From the NCBI RefSeq assembly GCF_042643265.1, contig NZ_JBHRRZ010000038.1:62001-126000 (forward strand): DNA of 64,000 nucleotides, read 5' to 3'. This document shows, in pieces, positions 24,563 to 31,663 of this stretch (within the stretch, counting starts at the first letter, position 1; the number at the start of each line of letters is the position of its first letter). Both the position numbers and the translations under genes were made by a program. The DNA comes from Virgibacillus_O sediminis. Its GTDB lineage: Bacteria > Bacillota > Bacilli > Bacillales > Amphibacillaceae. The notes below the pieces were generated by a model, which saw only the letters and a program-made list of their open reading frames with translations, was not told the origin of the DNA and did not search any database.

Positions 24563-25772
24563 ACTGATAACCTCCTTCATAATTCTGTCCATTCGTGCTT
24601 TTAGCCGGTACTTGCGGCTCATAGGAACGGTATTCTTTGCCAATCAAATGCTTGGCAATGACCATCTGATTTGCCTGTGCAGTACCATCTCCGATTTCAA
24701 GCCCGATCACGTCACGAAGACGCTGTTCCAGCGGCATTTCCTTTGTATAAGCGTAATGGCCATTCAGCAGCAGGCATTCATGGATGGCCTCTTGGCTGTA
24801 CAATGGCCCGAGCCATTTTACAGAGGCTGATTCCTTGGAATGCTCCATTCCCTGGTCCCTCAGCCATAACCCTCGGTATGCTTGCCATTTAAGCATATCA
24901 AGCTTGGTGTAGTGAGTAACCAGCGGGAAGGAGACCCCCTGGTATGTCGCCAATGGTTTCCCGAAGGACCTCCTGTTTTTCACATGTTCAATCGTCTCAT
25001 CCAAGCTTTGAAGAGCTGCTCCAGCACATTGCAGTCCAATCAGGAGCCTGGAAAGGTCGAAGCCATTCATTACCTGGGAAAAGCCCTTATCCTCCAAACC
25101 AATCAAATGATCCGCAGGCACCTTGACTTCATTTAAGTAAACAGAACCTCTACCAATCGGGATGTTGCCCATATCCTCATAGCCCTTGCCTTCCACTCCC
25201 GGAAGATCAGAAGGTACAATGAATGCACTGATGCCGCGGTTTCCCTTCCTTGGTTCCGTTTTCGCAAATACGATAAATGCATCTGCCGAGACGGCGACAC
25301 TGATACCTGATTTCTCCCCGTTCAGGACATAGCTGTCACCGTCACGAACCGCTGTCGACCTTATGCCGCCTGCATCTGTTCCTGCTTCCGGTTCCGTGAT
25401 TGCAATTCCCAAGATCTTATTACCGGATGCAATCTCAGGAAGCCATTCCTTTTTCAAATGTTCATCAGCATGATTGGTAATGATCTCCCCGATCAAGCCA
25501 TTCAGCATCACCGCATAGGTTAGGTTGAAATCTCCACGGCCAATTTCTTCTGCCGCAATGCCAGTAGTCACACAATCGGCGCCGCTCCCGCCGTATTCAA
25601 CAGGAATCCGCAGGCCGTTGACCCCAAGCTCCCCAAGTTTTCTCCATAAATGTTTTGGGGTAATACCTTCTCTGTCCCACTTGGTATAATTCGGGAGGAG
25701 CTCTTCCTTTGCAAACCCCTTGAGCATTTTACGAAAATAATCCTGTTCCTCTGTAAAAGAAAAATCTACCAT
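24549..25772 (-). CDS. aliB: cyclohexanecarboxyl-CoA dehydrogenase-like acyl-CoA dehydrogenase (AliB type)
   Basis: Acyl-CoA dehydrogenase of 407 residues, expected to form cyclohex-1-ene-1-carboxyl-CoA. Start at 25772 follows AGGAGGGG and lies 17 nt after the predicted sigma-54 start site; the longer in-frame start would sit almost at that site. Motifs: IPVEYGGSGADCV, AITEPEAGTDAGG, LNGEKSGISVAVSADA, and near the end IGLEIGDGTAQANQMVI, where Asp replaces the usual Glu of EGT. Position before badI and aliA supports the assignment. Confidence 0.8.
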   Translation of the reverse strand: MVDFSFTEEQDYFRKMLKGFAKEELLPNYTKWDREGITPKHLWRKLGELGVNGLRIPVEYGGSGADCVTTGIAAEEIGRGDFNLTYAVMLNGLIGEIITNHADEHLKKEWLPEIASGNKILGIAITEPEAGTDAGGIRSTAVRDGDSYVLNGEKSGISVAVSADAFIVFAKTEPRKGNRGISAFIVPSDLPGVEGKGYEDMGNIPIGRGSVYLNEVKVPADHLIGLEDKGFSQVMNGFDLSRLLIGLQCAGAALQSLDETIEHVKNRRSFGKPLATYQGVSFPLVTHYTKLDMLKWQAYRGLWLRDQGMEHSKESASVKWLGPLYSQEAIHECLLLNGHYAYTKEMPLEQRLRDVIGLEIGDGTAQANQMVIAKHLIGKEYRSYEPQVPAKSTNGQNYEGGYQYGID

Positions 25773-25799
25773 GCTACCCCTCCTATTCATGTTCTATAA

Positions 25800-25815
25800 T
25801 GCAAAAACCATGCCA
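25800..25815 (-). promoter_or_regulatory. sigma-54 promoter upstream of aliB
   Basis: Minus-strand TGGCATGGTTTTTGCA (25815 to 25800) with exact GG-N10-GC spacing. Predicted start near 25789, 17 nt before the aliB ATG, leaving room only for the ribosome binding site. It lies in the 131-bp gap between the MaoC and aliB genes, so the operon has a second, internal sigma-54 start. Confidence 0.8.
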
Positions 25816-25856
25816 AGATGTTTTCCTGGTATGACAGCTTTTCAGATTACAAGGTT

Positions 25857-25890
25857 TTGCATTCTTACATATTTTTGCAAAACTGCGAAA
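25857..25890. promoter_or_regulatory. candidate activator boxes upstream of aliB promoter
   Basis: Two boxes also occur before the GntP-like gene: TTGCATTCTTACAT (25857-25870; copy at 27754-27767 with one change) and AACTGCGAAA (25881-25890; identical copy at 27797-27806). The palindrome TTTTGCAAAA lies between them. Their position 40-75 bp upstream of the -24 box fits enhancer sites. The candidate binder is the activator encoded at 27947-29263. Confidence 0.55.
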
Positions 25891-25903
25891 TGAGTGTGCA
25901 AAT

Positions 25904-26341
25904 CTACTTCCTTCTTTTGTTTACCATCAATTTCATTGACCCTATCATTACATCTTTTCGATGCTGGTTTTCTACCGTGATTTCCAAAATGGCCAGCCCC
26001 TGGTGTTCACTATGGTCTGCCATTTCTCTCACGGTTGCTTCTACGTAAACCGTATCTCCAATAAATGTGGGATTTACAAAACGGATACGGTCCATTCCAT
26101 AGAAAACAGCTACTTTCGAAGCATCAAACCTCATCAATCCGGTAGAAACAGATAAAACAAGCATCCCGTGGGCAATCCGTTTTTTATATGGAGTCTCCCT
26201 GGCATACTCGATATTTGAGTGTATGGGAAACCAATCTCCACTGAAAGCTGAAAACATCACCAAATCTGTCTCAGTTATCGTTCTCCCACCGGACACCCAC
26301 CTCTCACCAGTTGATAATTCCTCGTAAAATTTATCAATCAA
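25904..26341 (-). CDS. MaoC-family dehydratase
   Basis: Hotdog-fold MaoC-type enoyl-CoA hydratase of 145 residues, R-specific in the family. The hydratase-2 active-site stretch FSAFSGDWFPIH has both catalytic residues, Asp36 and His41. It could hydrate cyclohex-1-ene-1-carboxyl-CoA in place of a BadK crotonase, since no crotonase hydratase lies in this operon other than BadI. The predicted start is TTG at 26341 with a weak site (GGTGG), which suggests low or coupled translation after the permease gene 18 bp upstream. Confidence 0.85.
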   Translation of the reverse strand: MIDKFYEELSTGERWVSGGRTITETDLVMFSAFSGDWFPIHSNIEYARETPYKKRIAHGMLVLSVSTGLMRFDASKVAVFYGMDRIRFVNPTFIGDTVYVEATVREMADHSEHQGLAILEITVENQHRKDVMIGSMKLMVNKRRK

Positions 26342-26359
26342 CTCAAGCCACCAGCCTTT

Positions 26360-27676
26360 TTAATAAATTAGTATTGCTGTTAAGATAGCCGGGATTGCAG
26401 CAGCCGTAGGAGCAATTATTCCTGTCGCGAAGATATGTTTATAAGCATCTTTATGGGTCAGCCCTGCAACCGCTAAGAATGTAATCACTCCACCATTATG
26501 TGGTAACGCATCAAACCCGCTAGAACCAATCACAGCAATTCTGTGCAGCACTTCTGGATTTATGTCCAATTCCAAATAAGTGGCAGACAATGCCTCCATG
26601 GCAATTCCCAGCCCTCCAGAAGCAGAGCCGGTAATACCAGCCAGCATGGATGTGGATAGATAAAGGGAAAATAAAGGACTTCCTGGAATATTAGTCAGTG
26701 CTTGGGAAAGAACGCTAAAACCGGTAGATGCGGCAATAACTGCTCCATACCCCACATCTGCACTCGTATTGACTATAGGTAAGACAGTATTAGTAGCCCC
26801 CATATTGATGGTACGGATCTTCTTCTCAATATATGGCCAAAAAACCGCCATACATAGTAAAACAGAGAGCATTAAAGCGTAAAGCACTTCTACCTGGAAA
26901 AAATTCAATACTACCAGCAGGAATACAGGAGGGATGAGACTGACAAAGAATCTAGGTTTCTTTTTCAGTTGGTAGGATTTTTCTTCCTCTTCATCCGTGG
27001 CAGCTTCCAAATTTTTCATGGAATGATAAGACTCACCTCTGTTTTCCGATTTTTTCAGTACATGTTTAAGATAATAGAAATTTAGAATGATTAGTGTGGC
27101 TGCTGCTACAGTTCCTGTCAGGGGAGCTGCGCTTACAGTGGTGCCGAAATATTCAGTAGGTATAATGTTTTGAATAGAGGGAGTGCCAGGTAGCATCGTC
27201 ATCGTGAAAGTAGCTGATCCGAAGAAGAAGGCAGCCATAAATAGATGCCAAGGAATATCCATTTCCTTAAATAAAGGCTTAGCAATCGGAAGGACTGCAA
27301 AGATTACCACATAAACATTAATTCCTCCATAGGTTAATATCGCGCAAATAGCCACGATAGCTATCAGCACTCTCAATTTGCTCTTTCGCCCGATTGTTTT
27401 CAAGATTCCTTCGGCAATAACGCGTGCAGCCCCACTGTCATCCATGAATTTGCCAAATAATGCTGCAAACAGAAAAATAAGATAGAAGTTTTTTGCAAAG
27501 TTGATAAACCCGCCCATATAGGTTTCTTCTAATGTTTCCAACAGAGGCATCTGTGTCAGAAATATCACTACAAGACTGGCGATTGGTGCAATGATAATAA
27601 TACTGATTCCTTTCAGGGCAAGAAACATCAATAAAGCTAGGGAAAAAGTGATCACTGCCACACTGTAAAACTCCAT
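26360..27676 (-). CDS. GntP-like/anion permease, first gene of cyclohexanecarboxylate operon
   Basis: Integral membrane permease of 438 residues with about 11-12 hydrophobic helices in two halves joined by a charged loop (about 205-240). Features of the GntP/citrate-like group: FAALFGKFMDDSGAARVIAEGI near 75, LTYGGINVYVVIFAVLPI near 115, SASGGLGIAMEAL in the second half, and GFDALPHNGGVITFLAVAG near 390. Probably imports the alicyclic carboxylate. Start at 27676 follows AAGGGGAG; an upstream in-frame start (27715) lies inside the sigma-54 promoter and cannot be used from it. Confidence 0.85.
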   Translation of the reverse strand: MEFYSVAVITFSLALLMFLALKGISIIIIAPIASLVVIFLTQMPLLETLEETYMGGFINFAKNFYLIFLFAALFGKFMDDSGAARVIAEGILKTIGRKSKLRVLIAIVAICAILTYGGINVYVVIFAVLPIAKPLFKEMDIPWHLFMAAFFFGSATFTMTMLPGTPSIQNIIPTEYFGTTVSAAPLTGTVAAATLIILNFYYLKHVLKKSENRGESYHSMKNLEAATDEEEEKSYQLKKKPRFFVSLIPPVFLLVVLNFFQVEVLYALMLSVLLCMAVFWPYIEKKIRTINMGATNTVLPIVNTSADVGYGAVIAASTGFSVLSQALTNIPGSPLFSLYLSTSMLAGITGSASGGLGIAMEALSATYLELDINPEVLHRIAVIGSSGFDALPHNGGVITFLAVAGLTHKDAYKHIFATGIIAPTAAAIPAILTAILIY

Positions 27677-27710
27677 AACATCTCCCCTTCCATCCATTTG
27701 CCTATCGATA

Positions 27711-27726
27711 TGCAAATTTCATGCCA
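27711..27726 (-). promoter_or_regulatory. sigma-54 promoter of the cyclohexanecarboxylate operon
   Basis: Minus-strand TGGCATGAAATTTGCA (27726 to 27711), GG-N10-GC exact. Predicted start near 27700, leader about 24 nt. It lies downstream of the terminator of the neighbouring sigma-54 activator gene. Confidence 0.83.
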
Positions 27727-27753
27727 GTCCACTCTTATCAAAGGGGAGGGCGC

Positions 27754-27806
27754 TTGCATTCTCACATCTGATCATTTTATTGCCATTGAGAAACTGAACT
27801 GCGAAA
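27754..27806. promoter_or_regulatory. candidate activator boxes upstream of GntP-like gene
   Basis: TTGCATTCTCACAT (27754-27767) and AACTGCGAAA (27797-27806), in the same order and orientation as at 25857-25890, but with 19 bp more between them, about two helical turns. The -24 box is 28 bp away from the first box. Confidence 0.55.
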
Positions 27807-27890
27807 GCAAGGACAAAAGCTCAAGCAATCTATTGGGAGTTCAGCATTAATCCGTCAGTTGAGCACCACCATACTAGAATGGTCCTGAAC

Positions 27891-27930
27891 AACAAAAAAA
27901 CAACCTCAAAATCTGGATTTCAAGGTTGTT
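27891..27930 (-). terminator. Rho-independent terminator after second sigma-54 activator gene
   Basis: Stem AACAACCT/AGGTTGTT (27899-27906 with 27923-27930) plus partial pairing of the inner AAAATC/GATTT, followed on the minus strand by seven T residues. Confidence 0.8.
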
Positions 27931-27946
27931 AGGGCGCTTCTCGCAT

Positions 27947-29263
27947 TTATTTCAAGTTATATTTGGAAATCTTCCGATACAAGCTGGCGACATGGATTTT
28001 TAATAGGTTTGCTGCCAGCGACCTGTCTCCATCTGCCTCCTTCAGCGCTTTGCGAATCGCCCGGATTTCTGCGGTGCGCACTTCCTCTTCCAAGCTCGCC
28101 AATGGAGCCGGCTGTCTTCCTTCCTCTTCCTCCGTGTCTGTAAAGGAAGGAAAGGACAAGCTATCCAAGTGTAGTGTCCTTCCTTCCGCTATATTCATCC
28201 CCCGTTCAATATACGACTTCAATTCCCTTACATTTCCGGGCCAGTCGTAGCGGAGCATCCATTCTTCCAAGTCTTTGTCCATTTTTTCAATATCCTTTCC
28301 CATCTTCCGGTTGTATTCCTCAATGAATGCGCGAGCCAGCAGCAGGATATCGTCCTTCCTTTGCCGCAATGCAGGGATTTGCAAATCAAAAACGTACAGC
28401 CGATAAAATAGGTCCTGCCGGAATTTGCCCTCTTTCACCAGGGATTTCAAATCTTTATTGGTGGCGGCAATCACCCTTATATCAACATTCTTGCTACCAG
28501 TTCCTCCAAGCCTTTCTACTTCTCTCTCTTGCAGGACTCTGAGCAGCTTTCCCTGTGACTGATAGGTTAGCTCGGATATTTCGTCGAGAAACAAGGTGCC
28601 ATGCTGAGCTAGTTCGATCTTACCTGGTTTCCCCTCTCTTTTGGCACCGCTGAAGGCCCCGGCTTCATAGCCGAAGATTTCTGATTCAAATAACTCAGCG
28701 GGAATGGCCACACAGTTGATGGCTATGAATGGATGGTTTTTCCGTGTGCTTAATTCATGGATGGCCTGGGCAAACAACTCCTTGCCTGTTCCGCTTTCGC
28801 CTGTCAGAAGCACTGTTGAATTGCTCGTGGCTATCTTTGCGGCCAAGTCTTTTACCTGTCGGATAGAACGGCTTTCTCCCAATATTTCACCAAAGCCATA
28901 GCGGCTCGTTTTCTTTTTGTTGCTTGTTTTCATTTCCATCGCCTGCAGCATGGATTGCAATTCCCGATTATGTATCTCATTCTCTCTCAATAGCACTTGG
29001 TACTCCAATCCATGCGCAACTTCTTTCACTTGAAGAAGACAGGAAATCCCGGTGATCACCGCATGAAATATTCTGTTTCTGTCATGTGCACAGGTTCCCT
29101 TGAAGAGGTTACGTACATTGGAACCCAGGACTTTATCTTTCCTCAAAGAAAAGTACTGTAAAAATTCCGGGCTTGCATCCCTTATTCTTCCTGTATGGTC
29201 AGTTATCAGCTTAGCCGCCTGTATATGGTTGTCCAGTTGATCAACATGCTTGGTCAGCTTCAT
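27947..29263 (-). CDS. sigma-54-dependent transcriptional activator (second)
   Basis: Enhancer-binding protein of 438 residues. A short PAS-like N-terminal sensor (about 10-95; ITDHTGRIRDASPEFLQYF), then AAA+ with Walker A GESGTGKE (155-162), the sigma-54 loop GAFSGA (202-207), Walker B LFLDEISEL and the R-finger region, and a C-terminal Fis-type helix-turn-helix. The loop has Ser where nearly all members have Thr. Shorter than the activator at 15743. Position just upstream of the sigma-54 promoter at 27711 suggests it controls the cyclohexanecarboxylate operon. It starts 3 bp after the stop of the MaoC-like gene. Confidence 0.94.
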   Translation of the reverse strand: MKLTKHVDQLDNHIQAAKLITDHTGRIRDASPEFLQYFSLRKDKVLGSNVRNLFKGTCAHDRNRIFHAVITGISCLLQVKEVAHGLEYQVLLRENEIHNRELQSMLQAMEMKTSNKKKTSRYGFGEILGESRSIRQVKDLAAKIATSNSTVLLTGESGTGKELFAQAIHELSTRKNHPFIAINCVAIPAELFESEIFGYEAGAFSGAKREGKPGKIELAQHGTLFLDEISELTYQSQGKLLRVLQEREVERLGGTGSKNVDIRVIAATNKDLKSLVKEGKFRQDLFYRLYVFDLQIPALRQRKDDILLLARAFIEEYNRKMGKDIEKMDKDLEEWMLRYDWPGNVRELKSYIERGMNIAEGRTLHLDSLSFPSFTDTEEEEGRQPAPLASLEEEVRTAEIRAIRKALKEADGDRSLAANLLKIHVASLYRKISKYNLK

Positions 29264-29266
29264 CCC

Positions 29267-29683
29267 TTAATCATCCTCTTTGGATAATATGAATACCACG
29301 ACCTGGCCCTTGATTACCTCAATCCCAGCCGGATTAACACAGGTTACTCTTTGAGTGACCCAGTTTCTTTCCTTATTTATATCAATTACCACGAGTTCAG
29401 CAGTAATCTCTTCCCCTACATGGACTGGTGAATAAAAAACAAGATCCTTTTGGACAAGAATGCAGGGAACTCCCGGTAATTTTTCGCTGATCACTTGATT
29501 AATCAACCCTTCCGTCAGCAGGCCAGGCACTACAGCCTGCCTGTACTGTCCTTCCCATGCCTGCTCATAGACCGGACTGTAATCTTTGGTCAGTTCACTG
29601 GTTCTCCCAACGTCCTCTGCCGTAAACACCCTGCTCAGCTTTTCTGTCTGCCCATTGTATAATTCAGCTATCGTATACGTCAT
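29267..29683 (-). CDS. MaoC-like hotdog protein lacking the catalytic His
   Basis: Hotdog protein of 138 residues with the MaoC/hydratase-2 layout. Start at 29683 follows GGGAGAAGG; longer in-frame starts overlap the terminator upstream. The active-site stretch reads LTKDYSPVYEQ: Asp34 is kept, but residue 39 is Tyr where the family has His. The two other MaoC proteins here keep both. It may be a non-catalytic or altered partner of a mixed dimer, or bind a ligand. It directly precedes the sigma-54 activator gene and may share its transcript. Confidence 0.8.
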   Translation of the reverse strand: MTYTIAELYNGQTEKLSRVFTAEDVGRTSELTKDYSPVYEQAWEGQYRQAVVPGLLTEGLINQVISEKLPGVPCILVQKDLVFYSPVHVGEEITAELVVIDINKERNWVTQRVTCVNPAGIEVIKGQVVVFILSKEDD

Positions 29684-29755
29684 GTTTACCTTCTCCCATT
29701 GGTTCAAGATATGTTGCATGAATTCTGAGTCATTCCCAAACTTACTTATAGAATA

Positions 29756-29794
29756 AAAGAACAAGACATTTTTCATTGTTATGTCTTGTTCTTT
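29756..29794. terminator. strong terminator hairpin, probably bidirectional
   Basis: Perfect 14-bp inverted repeat AAAGAACAAGACAT (29756-29769) with ATGTCTTGTTCTTT (29781-29794), loop of 11, with T residues at the end of the stem on either strand. It follows the nitronate monooxygenase-like gene by about 50 bp. Confidence 0.8.
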
Positions 29795-29843
29795 GTGGGA
29801 TATTAATTATTCAATGATGAATCCGTCACTACCACAGCCTATA

Positions 29844-30815
29844 TCATACGCCAATTCTACGGCTGGCTTTCTCAGAAGCCCTTCGATAGCCTTGTTCCAG
29901 TTCATCCACGATTTTCGCGAGGGGTTGGATATTCCGTATCGAGCCGAGGCCATGCCCTGCCCCCCAGATATCCTTCCAGGCCTTTGCATCGGATCCGGCT
30001 TTATTAAAGTTTACCTCTTTCTTTTTCTCCAGATTTGCAGGATCAAGTCCTGCCTTGATAATACTGGGTATTAGATAATTGGCGTTGATGCCGCTGAATG
30101 CATCAGTATAGATAATGTCCTCAATTCCCGATCCGACAATCATTTCCTTGTAATCCTCCGCAGCTCCACTCTCTAAAGCAGGAATGAACCTGGTTCCCAT
30201 ATACGCAAAGTCCGCACCAAGCACCTCTGCTGCAAGAATGTCCTCTCCTTTGGACAAGCCGCCTCCCAATACGATTGGACCATCAAAGAATTCCCGCACT
30301 TCATGCAGAAAGGAAATAGGATTTAGTACGCCTGCATGGCCGCCGGCTCCATTAGATACCAAGATAAGGCCGTCAGCACCCTTTTCGATTGCCTTTCTGG
30401 CGAATGTTGGATTGATAACATCGGACAGCACCATGCCGCCATACTGGTGGACAACCTCCACAACAGGACTCGGATCTCCCAAGGAAGTGATGACGATCGG
30501 AGGCTGATAACTTCCAATCAACTTCAGATCCTCTTCATAGCGTTTATTGGAACGATGAACAATAAAGTTGATTCCCCATGGGGCAATTTTTGCAGATGGC
30601 TCCTCCTTTTTCCGCTCTTCTAAAGATGTGCTGATCTCATCCATCCACTTCTCAAAATCCTCTCCTGTACGGGCGTTCAAGGCAGGAAAAGTTCCTGCAA
30701 TACCATTCACACAGGCTTCCACCACCATCTTCGGCTGGGAGATGAGAAACATCGGTGCCATAATCACCGGCAGTTTCATCGATTCCTTCAGTGAACGGAT
30801 CTTATCATTGGCCAT
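29844..30815 (-). CDS. nitronate monooxygenase/FabK-like flavoprotein
   Basis: FMN-dependent TIM-barrel protein of 323 residues from the 2-nitropropane dioxygenase/FabK family. Blocks: PVIMAPMFLIS near 16, NARTG near 48, FMN-binding SNGAGGHAG near 160, PIVLGGGLSKGEDILAAEVLGADFAYMGTRF near 188, and the C-terminal WGAGHGLGSI near 291. The family contains nitronate oxidases, enoyl reductases and enzymes of unknown use next to acyl-CoA genes. Start at 30815; the GTG/ATG-type start seven codons earlier is also possible. It follows a MaoC gene by 26 bp and ends in a strong terminator. Confidence 0.88.
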   Translation of the reverse strand: MANDKIRSLKESMKLPVIMAPMFLISQPKMVVEACVNGIAGTFPALNARTGEDFEKWMDEISTSLEERKKEEPSAKIAPWGINFIVHRSNKRYEEDLKLIGSYQPPIVITSLGDPSPVVEVVHQYGGMVLSDVINPTFARKAIEKGADGLILVSNGAGGHAGVLNPISFLHEVREFFDGPIVLGGGLSKGEDILAAEVLGADFAYMGTRFIPALESGAAEDYKEMIVGSGIEDIIYTDAFSGINANYLIPSIIKAGLDPANLEKKKEVNFNKAGSDAKAWKDIWGAGHGLGSIRNIQPLAKIVDELEQGYRRASEKASRRIGV

Positions 30816-30841
30816 AACGAAACATCCCTTCTCCATACAGT

Positions 30842-31270
30842 TTATACTGCTGCAAACACCTCGATTTTCCCTTTCACAACCTCCTGGCCGCGTTGATTCA
30901 GAATGGTCGCTTCCAGAGAAACGATTCCTCTCGTTTTATCCGTGATCTCCTTGATATTAATCACTTTGAATATACCTGTGAGTGTGTCTCCCGGGCGGAC
31001 CGGTCCTTGCCATTGAATCTTGTCCACGCCAAGACTGCCTCTGCTGTCTTCACCGAGAATATCCATCTTAATGAATTCACTCCAGACGGCGATAAGGACA
31101 TGGAAACTGGATGCAGTGATGGACCCATAAGGCCCTTCTTTCGCCGCTTCCTCATCTGTATGTAAAAACTGCGGATCATATGCCTGGGCGAATTCTATTA
31201 TTTTCTCCTTTGTCATATGTACCTCATCTGTAAAAAATGTATCGTCCACTGTAAATTCATGAAATTTCAT
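30842..31270 (-). CDS. MaoC-family dehydratase
   Basis: Hotdog enoyl-CoA hydratase of 142 residues. The active-site stretch FAQAYDPQFLHTD keeps Asp32 and His37. The C-terminal half shows VRPGDTLTGIFKVINIKE and LNQRGQEVVKGKIEVF, typical of MaoC. Start ATG at 31270 after GAGAGGAG. First gene of a two-gene unit with the nitronate monooxygenase-like gene. Possibly the partner of the His-less MaoC protein at 29267; that is inference. Confidence 0.88.
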   Translation of the reverse strand: MKFHEFTVDDTFFTDEVHMTKEKIIEFAQAYDPQFLHTDEEAAKEGPYGSITASSFHVLIAVWSEFIKMDILGEDSRGSLGVDKIQWQGPVRPGDTLTGIFKVINIKEITDKTRGIVSLEATILNQRGQEVVKGKIEVFAAV

Positions 31271-31620
31271 AGGGACGCTCCTCTCTCGTTAGTTGTCATG
31301 TTTTAATTATAGCTGTCCATCTGAAGATAAAGAAAGAGGAAGAAACCAGCTATCCCCGTAACCGTTTACAAATCCGCCTACATTCATACTATTAAGTAAA
31401 AAGAGTGATGTCAAGTCAAATTTTAGAAAATTTAAACATATATAGGAAGATGAAGGAGCTGGGTACTAGAAGTGGACACCCTAAATACAATTATCGTCCA
31501 TCCTAGAATTTTATAGTCGCTAATTCAATGCTGTGTTCGTCTTTTGGGCTAGATCTCCAGCGCTCTTTTTCACTTATGGACTTACTCGCACTCTACTTAT
31601 ACTGTTATTTCTGCTCCTCA
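31271..31620. other. gene-free stretch upstream of MaoC/NMO unit
   Basis: About 350 bp, AT-rich, without a convincing open frame on either strand. It must hold the promoter of the MaoC gene, but I cannot point to clear -35/-10 boxes. The part around 31470-31570 is more GC-rich; the minus strand has a short frame rich in Lys, Arg and Ser, possibly a decayed gene or insertion sequence end, not identifiable by eye. Confidence 0.4.
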
Positions 31621-31651
31621 CAAAAACCGGCCATTTATAAAATGACCGGTT
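31621..31651 (-). terminator. Rho-independent terminator after unknown membrane protein gene
   Basis: Stem AACCGGCCATTT/AAATGACCGGTT (31625-31651, loop ATA) followed on the minus strand by five T residues. It lies 13 bp beyond the stop at 31664. Confidence 0.8.
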
Positions 31652-31663
31652 CCTCTGCACACA

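Noticed and set aside
31460..31570. Possible insertion sequence end or transposase remnant
   Set aside because: A GGTGTCCAC-like string and a Lys/Arg-rich minus-strand frame recall IS3-type ends, but no inverted repeats, transposase motif or target duplication could be identified.
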